Assembly: GCF_004379255.2 (NCBI RefSeq)
Contig: NC_056037.1
Coordinates: forward strand, 11,914,902-11,978,901
Source: Salvia splendens
Lineage: Eukaryota > Streptophyta > Magnoliopsida > Lamiales > Lamiaceae
Length of the DNA: 64,000 nucleotides
Direction of reading: 5' to 3'
The notes beneath the pieces are model-generated. The model was not told the origin of the DNA, searched no databases, and saw nothing but the letters and a program-made list of their open reading frames with translations. Below, one piece after another: positions 45,794 to 59,580 of the stretch (position 1 is its first letter; each line of letters starts with the position of its first letter). The position numbers and the translations under genes were made by a program.

Positions 45794-46228
45794 TTACAAA
45801 TGGAACTTCTTGAGGTTGGAAATGTACCATGTTCGGGGTGCTTGTTCTCCTGACATGTGAGTCAATTTATAAGACCCTTTGCCGAGGACTTCTGACACCC
45901 GATATGGACCTTCCCATGTGGGTTCGAGTTTGCCCAGCTTTTCTGCTCGGCTTACTTCGTTGTTTCTCAAGACGAGATCTCCCACTTGAAATTGCAGCTT
46001 TTTCACCCTTTGGTTATAATACCGGGCTACTTGCTCCTTGTACTTGGCTGCTTTTATGCAGGCCAATTCTCTTCTTTCTTCGGCCAGATCTAGTTCGACT
46101 CTCAGTCCGTCCTCATTCAGTTCTGCTGAGAAATTAAGAGTTCGGGGACTGGGTATGCCGATCTCAACCGGAATCACGGCTTCAGTGCCGTACACCATCG
46201 AGTTCGGCTCCGGTGTGACTTCGGTCAT
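45794..46228 (-). pseudogene. Ty3 pol remnant: integrase C-terminal part
   Basis: 144 aa open frame. It begins just before MVYGTEAVIPVEIGIPS, the standard link after the plant Ty3 integrase core, and ends with the GPY-like WEGPYRVSEVLGKGSYKL segment. The catalytic DDE core, RNase H, RT and protease that should precede it are absent. The junction with the end of gag lies only about 120 bp upstream, so the loss looks like one large internal deletion. Confidence 0.88.
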
Positions 46229-46351
46229 TTCGCCTGCCTCTGACTCCGGCTGCTGTGATTGCTATGCTTGATGGTGCCGATCTGATTGCTCGGCACTTTT
46301 AAGCGCAATCTGCAAACACTCTTGCTCTTTTTTGATCACCTCGGATGACCG

Positions 46352-47428
46352 TTATCCCTCCTTTAGTGGGGAAGGAGTTCGGCGAGGAAGCCTCTGATCG
46401 CTATGATCGGGCTTCTTTTTGTCTTCTCTAGATGAGCTGTCTAAAGACCGCTTTCGACGGTCTGCCTCATCGGCACGAGAAAACTGGTCCGCAATGTCCC
46501 ACATCTCTTGAGCTGTTTGCGGACTGCATTCCACGAGCTTTCTGTAGAGAGCTCCGGGCAGGATTCCATTTTGGAATGCCGAAATGACAAGTAGATCATT
46601 GAGATCATCTACTTGTAGGCATTCCTTGTGGAACCTCGTCATAAAGTCGCTGATCTTTTCGTCGCGACCTTGACGTGTAGAAAGCAGCTGAGCCGAAGTG
46701 ATTCGGGCTTCCGCTTTCTGAAAGAACCTCCTGTGGAAAGCATCCATTAGATCTCGGTAAGATCTAATGCTGCCTTTGGGGAGGCTATCGAACCACCTTC
46801 TTGCGTTCCCGATAAGCAGCTCGGGAAACAGCTTGCACATATGGACCTCATTGAGACCCTGGTTCGCCATGTTATACTGATAGCGTCCCAGGAAGTCATG
46901 AGGATTCACTAACCCGTCATAAGTCATCGACGGAGTTCGGTAGTTCTGTGGCAAGGGAGTTCGGGTGATATCGTCCGAGAACGGAGTCTTCAATGCTCCG
47001 TACATGGCGAACCCGACATCTCTTCGGTATGGAGGAGATGGAGTTCTCCTGTGATTCCGGTACCGAGGAGGAACAGGAACGTGTCGGGGTTGAGGATTCT
47101 TCTTCCTGGAAGACACGGCACTACTGCGGTAGTGACTTTCATCTCTGGATGAGGAGGGAGAATCCACCGTTTTCGTCTCCGGCTTTTGGCCCTTTTGCAG
47201 GAAAATTAAGAACTCTTCCTGCTTCTCGGCCAAAAACAACTTGACAGCCTCGTTCAAATCGGGCTGCTGGGAAGACTCGGTGCGATGAGTCTTTGAGCGG
47301 CTTGTTCCTTCTCCGTGAGAACTGGAAGTAGATTTCTCCCGAGGCTGTTTTCTAGACCTGCGGGCTGGACTAGCTTCCTCATGGTTATCACGGACGGAAG
47401 CACAGGTATTACGTGATCTGGTATGCAT
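46352..47428 (-). CDS. Ty3 element gag protein
   Basis: 358 aa, open from ATG 47428 (MHTRSRNTCASVRDNHEE), about 60 bp inside the primer site. A basic Ser/Arg-rich N-terminal third is followed by the retrotransposon gag core (PHDFLGRYQYNMANQ, ARRWFDSLPKGSIRSYRDL, AFHRRFFQKAEARI, DFMTRFHKECLQV). The frame ends at the deletion scar, and no CCHC knuckle is seen before the stop, so the C-terminus is probably truncated. Structural capsid role by family. Confidence 0.88.
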   Translation of the reverse strand: MHTRSRNTCASVRDNHEEASPARRSRKQPREKSTSSSHGEGTSRSKTHRTESSQQPDLNEAVKLFLAEKQEEFLIFLQKGQKPETKTVDSPSSSRDESHYRSSAVSSRKKNPQPRHVPVPPRYRNHRRTPSPPYRRDVGFAMYGALKTPFSDDITRTPLPQNYRTPSMTYDGLVNPHDFLGRYQYNMANQGLNEVHMCKLFPELLIGNARRWFDSLPKGSIRSYRDLMDAFHRRFFQKAEARITSAQLLSTRQGRDEKISDFMTRFHKECLQVDDLNDLLVISAFQNGILPGALYRKLVECSPQTAQEMWDIADQFSRADEADRRKRSLDSSSREDKKKPDHSDQRLPRRTPSPLKEG

Positions 47429-47485
47429 TTTTTTGGTGGAAGAGGATCAAAAACTCGCTTTTATCACAGATTTGGTTCTCTGTTT

Positions 47486-47501
47486 CCCACAGACGGCGCC
47501 A
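47486..47501 (-). other. Primer-binding site of the Ty3 element
   Basis: On the minus strand TGGCGCCGTCTGTGGG lies one base inside the LTR end at 47503, where tRNA priming of first-strand synthesis takes place. It fixes the element's orientation as minus. Confidence 0.8.
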
Positions 47502-47502
47502 G

Positions 47503-48234
47503 TGATGGTTGGGCGAATTTTTGATGGTAGTAAATGCAGGTAATGAATATAGATCACGACACAAGGAATTACGTGGTTCGATTTACTGAAGTAAATCTAC
47601 GTCCACGGGAAGAAAGGAGGGCAAGATTGTATTGCTTGATCTGGTTTACAGCTTACAAATACAGACTTGCTATATGTTATTTGATGTCTCGAGCCCCCCC
47701 TCTATCTGATCTAAGTTTTATTTATACATTGAACTAAGATCGTGGCTTGCATCACCACTAACTAGGTCGTGGCTTGCATCACCACTAACTAGGTAGTGGA
47801 TGTCGTGGAGGTCATGAGATCTTGCATGGGTCCACTATCTTTTTGTTTGGTCCGCTATCCTGCATGAGATCCTGCATGAGTTGACACCACTAAATAGATC
47901 GTGTAGTGGAGGTCGTGGAGGTTCTGCATGAGTCCACTATCTCCCAGTTCGGTCGAATACTGAGACCGAACTTCTGAACTATTGCCGAGCAGCTTTTGCC
48001 GATCTGAGAGTAGAGCTTGATTGGTCAGCTTTTACCGAGCTGTAGGCTGGGGCCGAACTCTTTGGTAATGCCGAACTGATTGGTTGGCTTTTACCGAGCT
48101 GTAGGCTGGGGCCGAACTCTTTGGTAATGCGGCTGGGGCCGAACTCTTTGGTAATGCCGAACTGATACTCTTCCTTGGGCTTTGGGCTGATGGGCCGTCA
48201 CTGCTATTGGGCTTGTTTAGTACGTACCCCATCA
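47503..48234 (-). repeat. Ty3 element LTR (5' LTR in element sense)
   Basis: 732 bp with TGATGG...CCATCA ends, next to the primer site. Contains three copies of the GGCTGGGGCCGAACTCTTTG-type unit where its partner has four, plus an internal ATCGTGGCTTGCATCACCAC direct repeat present in both LTRs. Confidence 0.93.
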
Positions 48235-48907
48235 TTCAACAAAACCCCTCTTCTCTCCCACCTCAACCCTCTCCACGGAAAAGTCCCCGTTCTTATCCAC
48301 AATGGAAACCCCTTGCCTGAATCCGCCGTCATCCTCGAATACATCGACGACGTCTGGTCCCATGACCCCTTGCTGCCACAGGATCCAATTCTAAGAGCCC
48401 GAGCTCGATTCTGGGCTAAATTTATTGATCAAAAGGTGCGTGCTACCTACTTCAATGGGAAAGTTCAAATATTGAATTTGATTTGATTTGATGCAGGTTA
48501 TAAACTCAACAGCGCTTGCTCTGCATTCGGAGGGAGAGGATCAGGAGAGAGCAGTAAAGCTAGCGGTTGAATACTTGGAAAGGATTGAGGAAGAGCTGCA
48601 GCTGCAAGGGAAGGTGTTTTTCGGCGGGGAGAAAATTGGATATGTGGATTTGATGATGGGATTTGTTGCCTACATACTACCTGTCTTCCAGGAAGTTGCA
48701 TCCGTCGACATTCTTGATCCGTCCAGGTTTCCGGCGATCGCCGCCTGGACGGTTAATTTTCTGGAACATCCGGTGATCAAGGCTGAGTATTTGCCTCCCA
48801 GAGATGAGATTTTCAGTTTCTACAGCCGCCGTCGACAGGAAGCTCTTCCCCTTTGTGGCTCCCAAACCCCTCTTGGGAAAAAAATATGGAGCTTTCTCCT
48901 CAGTTAA

Positions 48908-49394
48908 TGCGTCACACAAATTTAAACAAATCAAAAAATACAGTTGCTTTCTTCATTTATGTATTTTAGAAAATGTGTGCTATCTCATAAACTACTCCAG
49001 AAAGTAGCATTATCTCATTCTCGTTTGATAAAACCACTATTATTAGTAAAGATAAACCTTCAGCCTACATCTTCGACACACTTTTCCTCCTTCAAAACGA
49101 ATTCACCACGCCAAAGTAATTCTGTATCAATACGGCAATACCAATATTGCTTCAAGGAAATATTTATGCATCTCTCTCATTTGCTGCAATACTCTTTTCC
49201 CTCGAATCGAAGCCATTCTCAAAACTAGGCATCACCATATAAGCTCACTTTATATACATCATTTCGTTTCCATTCGGTGAATCAACAAAAAAATTGAAAC
49301 AAAATAGTATTGCTGATACGAGTGTTGTTGCTAAATCTGTCCATAAACTTAGCCCAAAACCGACGACAGCATCTAATGTGCTGCAAAGATTAGT
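48908..49394. other. Region downstream of the split GSTU
   Basis: GSTU 3' UTR up to about 49010, then AT-rich sequence. From about 49310 there is weak coding-like sequence in front of the DUF761-like relic. Nothing else recognised. Confidence 0.35.
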
Positions 49395-49607
49395 GTAGAT
49401 GGTGGAACAAGATCGGCCAGAGCGGAAAATGGGGAGAGTTGCAGAAATCGTGTTGTGGCGGATAAATGGAAGATTCCGTTGCTTCCTCTGTTTCAAGGCA
49501 TTGATGAAAGAGCTGTTGAATTCATAGCCAAATTTCGTAATGATATGAAGCTTGAAAGAGAGCAATCCATCCGGGAATTTGAGGAGATGCTCAACAGAAG
49601 TGCTTAA
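49395..49607 (+). pseudogene. 3' end of a DUF761-like protein gene, interrupted at its stop codon
   Basis: The frame VDGGTRSARAENG leads into KWKIPLLPLFQGIDERAVEF, IAKFRNDMKLEREQSIREFE and EEMLNRSA-stop. The last 30 residues fit the DUF761 (PF05553) C-terminal signature of small plant proteins with an EFIxxF..Q/EM(R/K)L core. Upstream, another frame (DTSVVAKSVHKLSPKPTT) may be the preceding part with a frameshift at about 49390. The TAA stop overlaps the TTA duplicate and first base of the Harbinger structure at 49607, so the original end may differ. The family call is by pattern recognition only. Confidence 0.5.
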
Positions 49608-49937
49608 TAGCATCCCCAACCATGTTTTTGCCAAAGAACATGGTTGTGGACCCGGCCCCATATTTATTAATTTTTTACTCTCTGCTCTTCTACAAGAGCA
49701 CAACACTTCATCAATGCTTCCGCAAGCACATGCTCAAAGGTCTCACCATTCTATTATATAATTTAAATAAAAACATTTCCATAATATTAAAATGCATTAA
49801 AATATCTAAAATATTATTACTAATTACTAAAAAAATTAAAAACTTCATAATTAAAGTCTAAAAAATAAAAATTACATAATTTAAATCATAAAAATTAAAA
49901 ATTACATAATTAAATTCATAAAAATTAAAAAAAACCA

Positions 49938-50530
49938 CTACTCGTCATCTTGTAGCTCAGTGTGGGTCTTGGTGTAGCGTATTGTGTGTCTTGTTTGGAT
50001 CCTATCGCGCACCGTCGTATGCATACCTCGGCGTAGGGGAGACCTTGCGGTTGAGCTTCCGGCTTCATCCTCGTCGTTAAAGTTAGCCGCCATCGGTCCT
50101 TCGTCAGCTATAATCATGCTGTGCAAGATAATACACGTGTACATGATGTCGGCAATACTCTTAACGTACCACAGCCGAGACGGACCCTCACAATGTTGAA
50201 TCGGCCTTGAATGACTCAAAAAGCTCTTTCGACGTCTTTCCGAGCAGCCTCTTGACGCTGCGCATAAAGAACTCGTCTCGGGTCTTGCGGATTGTTGAGC
50301 GTCTTCACGAAAGTCGACAACCTTGGATAGATACCATCGGCGAGATAGTAACCCATGTGGTATGGATTTCCGTTGACAGTGAAGTCGATCGTCGGTGCTA
50401 CACCATTCAAAACATCATTGAAGAATGGTGAAGAATAGAGCACGTTTAAGTCGTTGTTGGATCCGGCCACACCGAAATATGCATGTCAAATCCATAGGCG
50501 GTAGTCGGCGACCGCTTCAAGTTCTATCTA
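49938..50530 (-). pseudogene. PIF/Harbinger transposase fragment
   Basis: C-terminal half of the DDE transposase on the minus strand: AVADYRLWI, then a TGA replacing the conserved Trp, then HAYFGVAGSNNDLNVL (second D), GYYLADGIYPRLSTF and RKDVERAF (E). A frameshift follows, then PSRLWYVKSIADIMYTCIIL to the end. The first catalytic D and the N-terminal half are missing. Inactive. Confidence 0.82.
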
Positions 50531-51650
50531 GAAATAAGGGTATGCTCGCCAGACTGTGATTCGAGTTTTAAGACTCTATATGATGCTATGAGAATGATTG
50601 AGAGAGAGGGGATGGAGTTGGAATACCTTCTGATGTAGCTACTGTCTGGATTCCGATTTCAAGAACTCCAAGTTCCTTAGATCTCGCTGTTCCAGCCCCT
50701 TCTCTCATTCTTGCTATGTTGTTGGAAACTGGTTATGGTGTGTAGGAGGAGAATTCGATGCATATGGAGAGGGTTTTATAGACATGGACGTGTACTTGTG
50801 AGGGCTGTAATTAGGCTGCTGCATTTCTGTTACATCCTGCATTTCCTTTAACCGTATTTGGCACCTTGTGCTGCCTTGTACCTTGATTCATTCATGGCTC
50901 TTGTCTTTGTTGTGGCAGGTGCACAAGAGTGGGCAGAGGTTGCTCTCTGCGAAACTGCAGTGTTGCTGCAGCTGTACCCCTTCTTCTGGGCTCGGAGCAG
51001 CTTTAGGTTATGGGTGTGCAGGGGTGCAGATGTGCTGCAGTCTTTTTCCTCTCTTTTCCCGGCTCGTGGCAGCCTTGCAGCGGGTCTGCAGCTCTGGGTG
51101 GTACAGACCGAGTTGCAGGTGCTTATTGCATTCGTTTCCTTCTCACTTTAGTAGGGTTCTCGGTCCCCTCTAAATAAGGTGGGGCTGCCCCCTTTCCTTG
51201 TTCGTTTCGTTGGCACCCGGCTAAGAGTGTTAACCGTTTCTCCCTTGATTTACTTTGGCTATATTTGCAGGGAACGAGCTGACCATTCTCGGCTATTGTT
51301 TTGTTGATTCGGGCCCAATGGGCCGTCATGATGGGGCCGCGGTCCGTGCCTAAGGAGTGGCCCATAGCTCGGACACTCCATACTATTGTAATAGGATAGT
51401 ATTTCTACTTGAAGTTTCCCCCTTTGTATTTCTTTTCAACTTGTATGAAAATAGTTATACTAGTTGGTGTATTTCATTTCCTTCATCTTCATTGTTAATA
51501 TTTGTAATACTCGATTTAAATTGGAAAAGCTAACTATCGTGTTTTTTTGTTTACTCAAGAATAACATATATTCTTTCGGCTTCCTCCTTTTGAAATTTTA
51601 GTATTTATTTCATAAATCTTGAGAAATTAGATCTCGGCTATTACAAATTC
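50531..51650. other. Unassigned DNA between the two Harbinger halves
   Basis: About 1.1 kb, less AT-rich than its surroundings (e.g. 50860-51160), with open frames at 50858-51173 but no recognisable domain. Possibly an inserted retroelement fragment. The border at about 51650 cuts directly into ORF1 coding sequence. Confidence 0.35.
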
Positions 51651-52286
51651 AAACGGCCGACGAGAGCAATCGAGCGCAACGAGAGTATGGTGCGCAACGC
51701 CATATACAGAGTCAACGAAGAAATTCAAAAGTTCCAGGGGTATTACCTCCAGGAAGAGCGGTCGGCGGAGAGCGGCCGGAGTGAGGTCGACATCATCAGT
51801 TCTGCCTTGTTGACCTATCAATCAATGAACTACAAGCCGTTCAAGTACCTCAACATTTGGCAGGAGACGCGGTCGCATCCGAAGTATAGGGGAGGCGTAA
51901 CATCCTCCTCTAGTGGCTCCTCCAAACGGTCAAGGTCGGTATCCCTATCCGACGCCGGCTCCGAAGACGTGGCTAGCCAACTTGCCGGAGCTAACTTAGG
52001 TAGCCCCGACGCCTGCCCGAGCGGTTCCCAACTCCGACCACAAGGAAGGAAGAAGGCGGCGGCCAACCGCCGTTGCGCCGCGACTCCATCCGACGATGCT
52101 CCTGAACCCGCTCCCGTTCCCGTTCCCTATGCGCCACCTCCACCCCCCACCAACTCGTTGTGGGCGATTTTAGCCCAACTCAATATGGCCGATAGGTCAA
52201 CTATGACCCCCGCGCAACTTCGATCGCGTGAGGCCATGATATTTGGTCTCCAAAAACAATTGGGGGTAGTGCCGCCGGATGAATAG
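51651..52286 (+). pseudogene. Harbinger ORF1 C-terminal half
   Basis: Open from inside the domain (ERNESMVRNAIYRVNEEIQ) to the stop at 52286. ATG 51687 would give 199 aa. Contains YKPFKYLNIWQE, the Ser-rich stretch, LAGANLGSPDA, a PQGRKK basic motif, a Pro-rich segment and TPAQLRSREAMIFGLQKQ at the end. The SANT-like DNA-binding half seen in the copy at 9857 is missing, so it is a truncated gene. Confidence 0.8.
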
Positions 52287-52299
52287 TCTTCCACGGGGG

Positions 52300-52450
52300 T
52301 ATTTTTAGCTTTTAATTATGTAATTTTTAATTTTTAGGAGTTTAATTATATAATTTTTAATTTGTAGGAGTTTAAGTATGTAATTTTTAATTTTTAGGAT
52401 TTTAATTATGTAATTTTTATTTTTTAGGATTTTAATTATGTAATTTTTAT
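52300..52450. repeat. Imperfect ~30-bp tandem repeats in the Harbinger 3' region
   Basis: About five degenerate copies of TTTAATTATGTAATTTTTA followed by ATTTTTAGGA. The same unit occurs in about three copies after ORF1 at 10880-10960, and in reverse orientation beside the transposase at about 49860-49935. It therefore looks like a structural part of this family. Confidence 0.75.
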
Positions 52451-52724
52451 TTTATTTGTAATTTGTAATATTATTTCGTTTTTTAATGAATTTTAATATT
52501 ATGGAAATGTTTTTATTTAAATTGAATAATAGAATGGTGGGACCCTTGTGCTCGTCCTTGCGGAAGAGCAAGATTGTGGGGGTTGTGCTCTTGCCTAAGA
52601 GCAGGCAGAAAAAGTGGAGTCGGGCCCACAACCGGGCTCGTTGGCAAGAGCACGGTTGTGGGCTCTTATTTTCTTATCAAAATACTGTAAAATTTAATTA
52701 TTCTATGTTTGACATTAGTCCACT

Positions 52725-52960
52725 TAGTGGTGTCGAAACGGGTAGCGGGTAACGGGTAATCCCGAACCCGACCCGTTACCCACCGGGTATCGGGTACCCA
52801 TTACCCGACGGAATCGGGAAACGGGGCGGGGTCGGGTATAATAATTTTGGGTTTTGCGGGTATCGGGTAATACCCGACTAACTGCGGGACGGGTATCGGG
52901 ACTAACTTTTCGGCCAAAATCGGGTGCGGGTACCCGCCGGTACCCATTTCGATACCCCTA
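52725..52960. mobile_element. Small hAT-type MITE in the MDH promoter
   Basis: 236 bp with a perfect 8-bp duplication AGTCCACT (52717-52724 and 52961-52968). Inverted ends are TAGTGGTGTCGAAACGGG and, from the right, TAGGGGTATCGAAATGGG, both fitting YARNG. The interior is GC-rich and made of many GGGTAYCGGGTA/TACCCG motifs able to fold. It ends about 200 bp before the MDH start codon. Confidence 0.9.
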
Positions 52961-53157
52961 AGTCCACTGTTCCACGTCATAAGCCACGAGTAACTTGGCA
53001 AAGACATCGTGTTGACTTCTTGTGTTGTGTTTGTCTATATTTTCCTCCGATAAATAACCCCACATTCTATCACAGTATCACTCATCATATCAAACTCAAC
53101 GCTATCTCGAAACACTCAAAAAAAGCTATCGTCGTCGCCATCGATTATTTAAATCTA

Positions 53158-57520
<4,363 letters not shown>

Positions 57521-58208
57521 GTTTTCCCCATATTGCTCGATGGCAATGAATAGAAGTCCAGCAGTTTTGAATAATGCCCATTGGCTTATGATCAATGGTG
57601 AAACAACTTCACTGCAGTTGTTGAAGTACTTGTGTTTGATAGAGATTTTTCATGTTGATACAGACTTTATTGCCATCGACAGATTTGTGTGTGTAACATT
57701 TTGATGGAAATAGTTCATTTGATAAATTTCCAAAGGTTTACAAGCTTCGTTTCAGCCACCACATATGATTCTTTGAGAAAATCGTGATGACATAATCAAA
57801 CGTGTGATAAACAAGTGGCTTACATTTTCTAATGTGGTATATTTGGTTGGTTGGAGGAGGGGAATAGGGAATCACACCTTGGTCTCTGATGTTTCTTATG
57901 GGATATATATAGAGATTTCAAAATAATGAAAATTACATACTTTCAGATAGCAACGTATGTATGTATTCACCATTTTCATTAATCGTTACACAACAATTCT
58001 GGTAGTAAGGAGAGAGCATCGCATTTTTCATTGTTCGAGTGGTCGCGTAATCGAACAACATCATTGAATCTGCAGCCTTCAATGAAACCAACGCTGTTCC
58101 GCTTGGGGTTATGTTTAATAGCTGGGCTGATTTCACCATCCTTGGATTGTGCAACCTCTCAAAAACACCGGCTCCTTCTTTAATGGTGTTTATCCAATTG
58201 AAATTGCA
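57521..58208. other. MDH 3' UTR and intergenic region
   Basis: MDH 3' UTR to roughly 57720. On the minus strand, 58154-57933 is an open stretch (RMVKSAQLLNITPSG, NCCVTINENGEYIHTLL) that reads like real protein but was not recognised; it borders the plastid fragment. Confidence 0.35.
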
Positions 58209-58347
58209 CCATTACTTAGAAAAAGTGAGCCACCCATTCAGGTACAAGATATTATCATTACTGCCTCGACAATTAGACATCCAACCCATAATCGCAACGA
58301 CCCAATTGAAAGAGTGGAGCTCTATCTTTCAACTGAGCTATATCCCC
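58209..58347 (-). other. Nuclear copy of plastid DNA: trnA-UGC 5' exon and intron start
   Basis: On the minus strand, 58347-58306 matches the 5' exon of plastid trnA-UGC (GGGGATATAGCTCAGTTG start). The next 97 bp match the start of its group II intron (GGGTCGTTGCGATTA, GGTGGCTCACTTTTTCTAAG). It carries a 4-bp insertion in the D-loop, a change in the anticodon triplet and scattered substitutions, so it is an old transferred fragment (NUPT), not a working tRNA. Flanks are not plastid-like by eye. Confidence 0.82.
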
Positions 58348-59580
58348 ATTAACGAGACAAGGCTCAACCCTAGTCTACATTCTAAAATTGTTTCTGGTAC
58401 ATCTTCTTCATTTTAAAGAAGGATAACTGATACATATATTTTAATGAACTAACTGATTGTCTCTTCGGAGAAATCCGATAAAATTGTAGCAATACAAAGA
58501 AAATTAAAGAAAGATGTGACCTGAATTAACTACTGTCAAAATTGTTTCATTGTTGCATTGTTTAATGATAGCAATTCTATTTTTCTATAGTATATATAGG
58601 ATAGGGACATAGGGTTACACTACAAACTTCTCTCAATATATAAACTAGGAACTAAGATCATGTCCACGGTACTCTAAAATCCAAAATAAAGTACTGATAA
58701 TTAGCTCGTACTCCTAATCCCATCTTATTTTGAGTAAAATATATCATTTTTGGATTTACATTAAAACAAATCTAAAATATTTTTTTAAATTATGTGTTTA
58801 GTGTAAATGGTTGGAGAGGTTATCTTGTTACTAAAATATGATGAATTATTGTAAACATCCATGTAAAAAATGTTATTTTTGCTTTCGTGTGATTCAAAAT
58901 TAACAACATTTTAAATTTCTGAAATGTTACTAGTTTATATTTTTTAATTAGCTTATATTTGTATCCAATTCATACATCGATTATGACAAATGTAACAATA
59001 TTGTTAGTATATTAGCGCATTCGTTTCCTTCTACTATATATAATTATTACAATTCACTAAAAAATATTGTTTCTCTGAATAATTTGTGCGCGGTTGCACA
59101 AGAGACAAACTCTTTACAAATTTGAAAAATTGGTCAAACTAAGATAATTAAAATTTTCTTAATCGTGATTGATGTGCTTCATTTAGCAAAATTACGTAAC
59201 CATTAAGATGATAGGGAAACATGTTATTGGACACATTAGTACATGTGATATGAAAAATCAATATATGTTCACAAGCATAATAAAATCACACAAGATACAA
59301 ACTGGTGAAATAAATAAAATACGAGGCCTGATAACACATACAAAATGGTTAGGAATCGGCACCCTACCTCACTATTCCATTTCATAAAGTAGAATTTTTC
59401 TAAGTCAAACCCTAATTGCATTCACTCACACACAACTTATTTTTCAATTTTTTTTCTTCGTTCTGAACTCTACCTCCTCTTCCCATTATCCACCCACACG
59501 GTCAAAGATGCCAATATTAAAAAAACACTAAAATTCTTAGCTTCTACCAAAAAAATAAAAATAAAAATAAAAATACAAAC
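58348..59580. other. AT-rich intergenic region downstream of MYB
   Basis: No gene or transposon end recognised. The portion near 59400-59580 should include the MYB 3' UTR. Confidence 0.4.

Larger units (their letters stand above)
41159..48234 (-). mobile_element. Ty3-type (Tat-like) LTR retrotransposon with antisense ORFs
   Basis: 7076 bp, minus-strand orientation, flanked by TTCAA. LTRs 41159-41905 (3' in element sense) and 47503-48234 (5'). The primer site lies at 47486-47501 next to the 5' LTR, and a purine tract (GGGGGGGGTAG) abuts the other LTR. The sense strand holds gag (47428-46352) and only the tail of pol (integrase C-terminus, 46228-45794); protease, RT, RNase H and most of integrase are missing. 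The plus strand carries two long ORFs (42245-44107 spliced, 44398-45123) and two tandem-repeat arrays. Gag, pol tail, extra antisense ORFs and downstream tandem repeats together fit the Tat lineage. It cannot retrotranspose on its own. Confidence 0.92.
41016..48907 (+). pseudogene. Tau-class GST gene split by a Ty3 retrotransposon
   Basis: Exon 1 starts at ATG 41016 (MKKEMEKSD; an in-frame ATG at 41028 is the alternative) and carries VGYWISAFVHRVRW with the tau catalytic Ser. It stops after EEDIF at 41158, where the Ty3 element begins. It resumes at 48240 ([30 protein letters not shown]) and ends at donor 48435. Exon 2 is 48497-48907 (VINSTALALHSEG, VFFGGEKIGYVDLMMGF, FPAIAAWTVNF) with an extended C-terminus after SFYSRRRQ. 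Without the insert the exons sum to 250 codons including stop, and no other lesion is seen. The 5-bp duplication TTCAA (41154-41158 and 48235-48239) marks the break. The gene is disrupted as assembled, but the break looks recent, so an intact allele may exist. Confidence 0.92.
49607..52665. mobile_element. Compound PIF/Harbinger structure with two similar ends
   Basis: TTA lies on both sides (49604-49606 and 52666-52668). The left end ATAGCATCCCCAACCATG and right end (reverse complement) GAGCCCACAACCGTGCTCTT belong to one family, as does the end at 11193. The similarity extends inward for several hundred bases on both sides: 'aataatagaatggtg' motif, TGCTCTT blocks and tandem 30-bp TTTAATTATGTAATTTTT repeats. 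Transposase remains point left (minus strand, 49938-50530) and ORF1 remains point right (51651-52286), with about 1.1 kb of unassigned DNA between. It is either one head-to-head element or two fused truncated copies. Confidence 0.6.

Noticed and set aside
41159..48234. Antisense ORFs read as host genes between two GST halves
   Set aside because: They lie strictly between LTRs flanked by a 5-bp duplication, so they belong to the retrotransposon.
50858..51173. Overlapping ~100-aa open frames between the Harbinger halves
   Set aside because: Two frames are open over the same stretch, neither with a recognisable domain; probably a transposon fragment.
58306..58347. Possible functional tRNA-Ala gene
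   Set aside because: Only the plastid 5' exon is present, the anticodon triplet is changed, a 4-bp insertion breaks the D-loop, and the 3' exon is absent.
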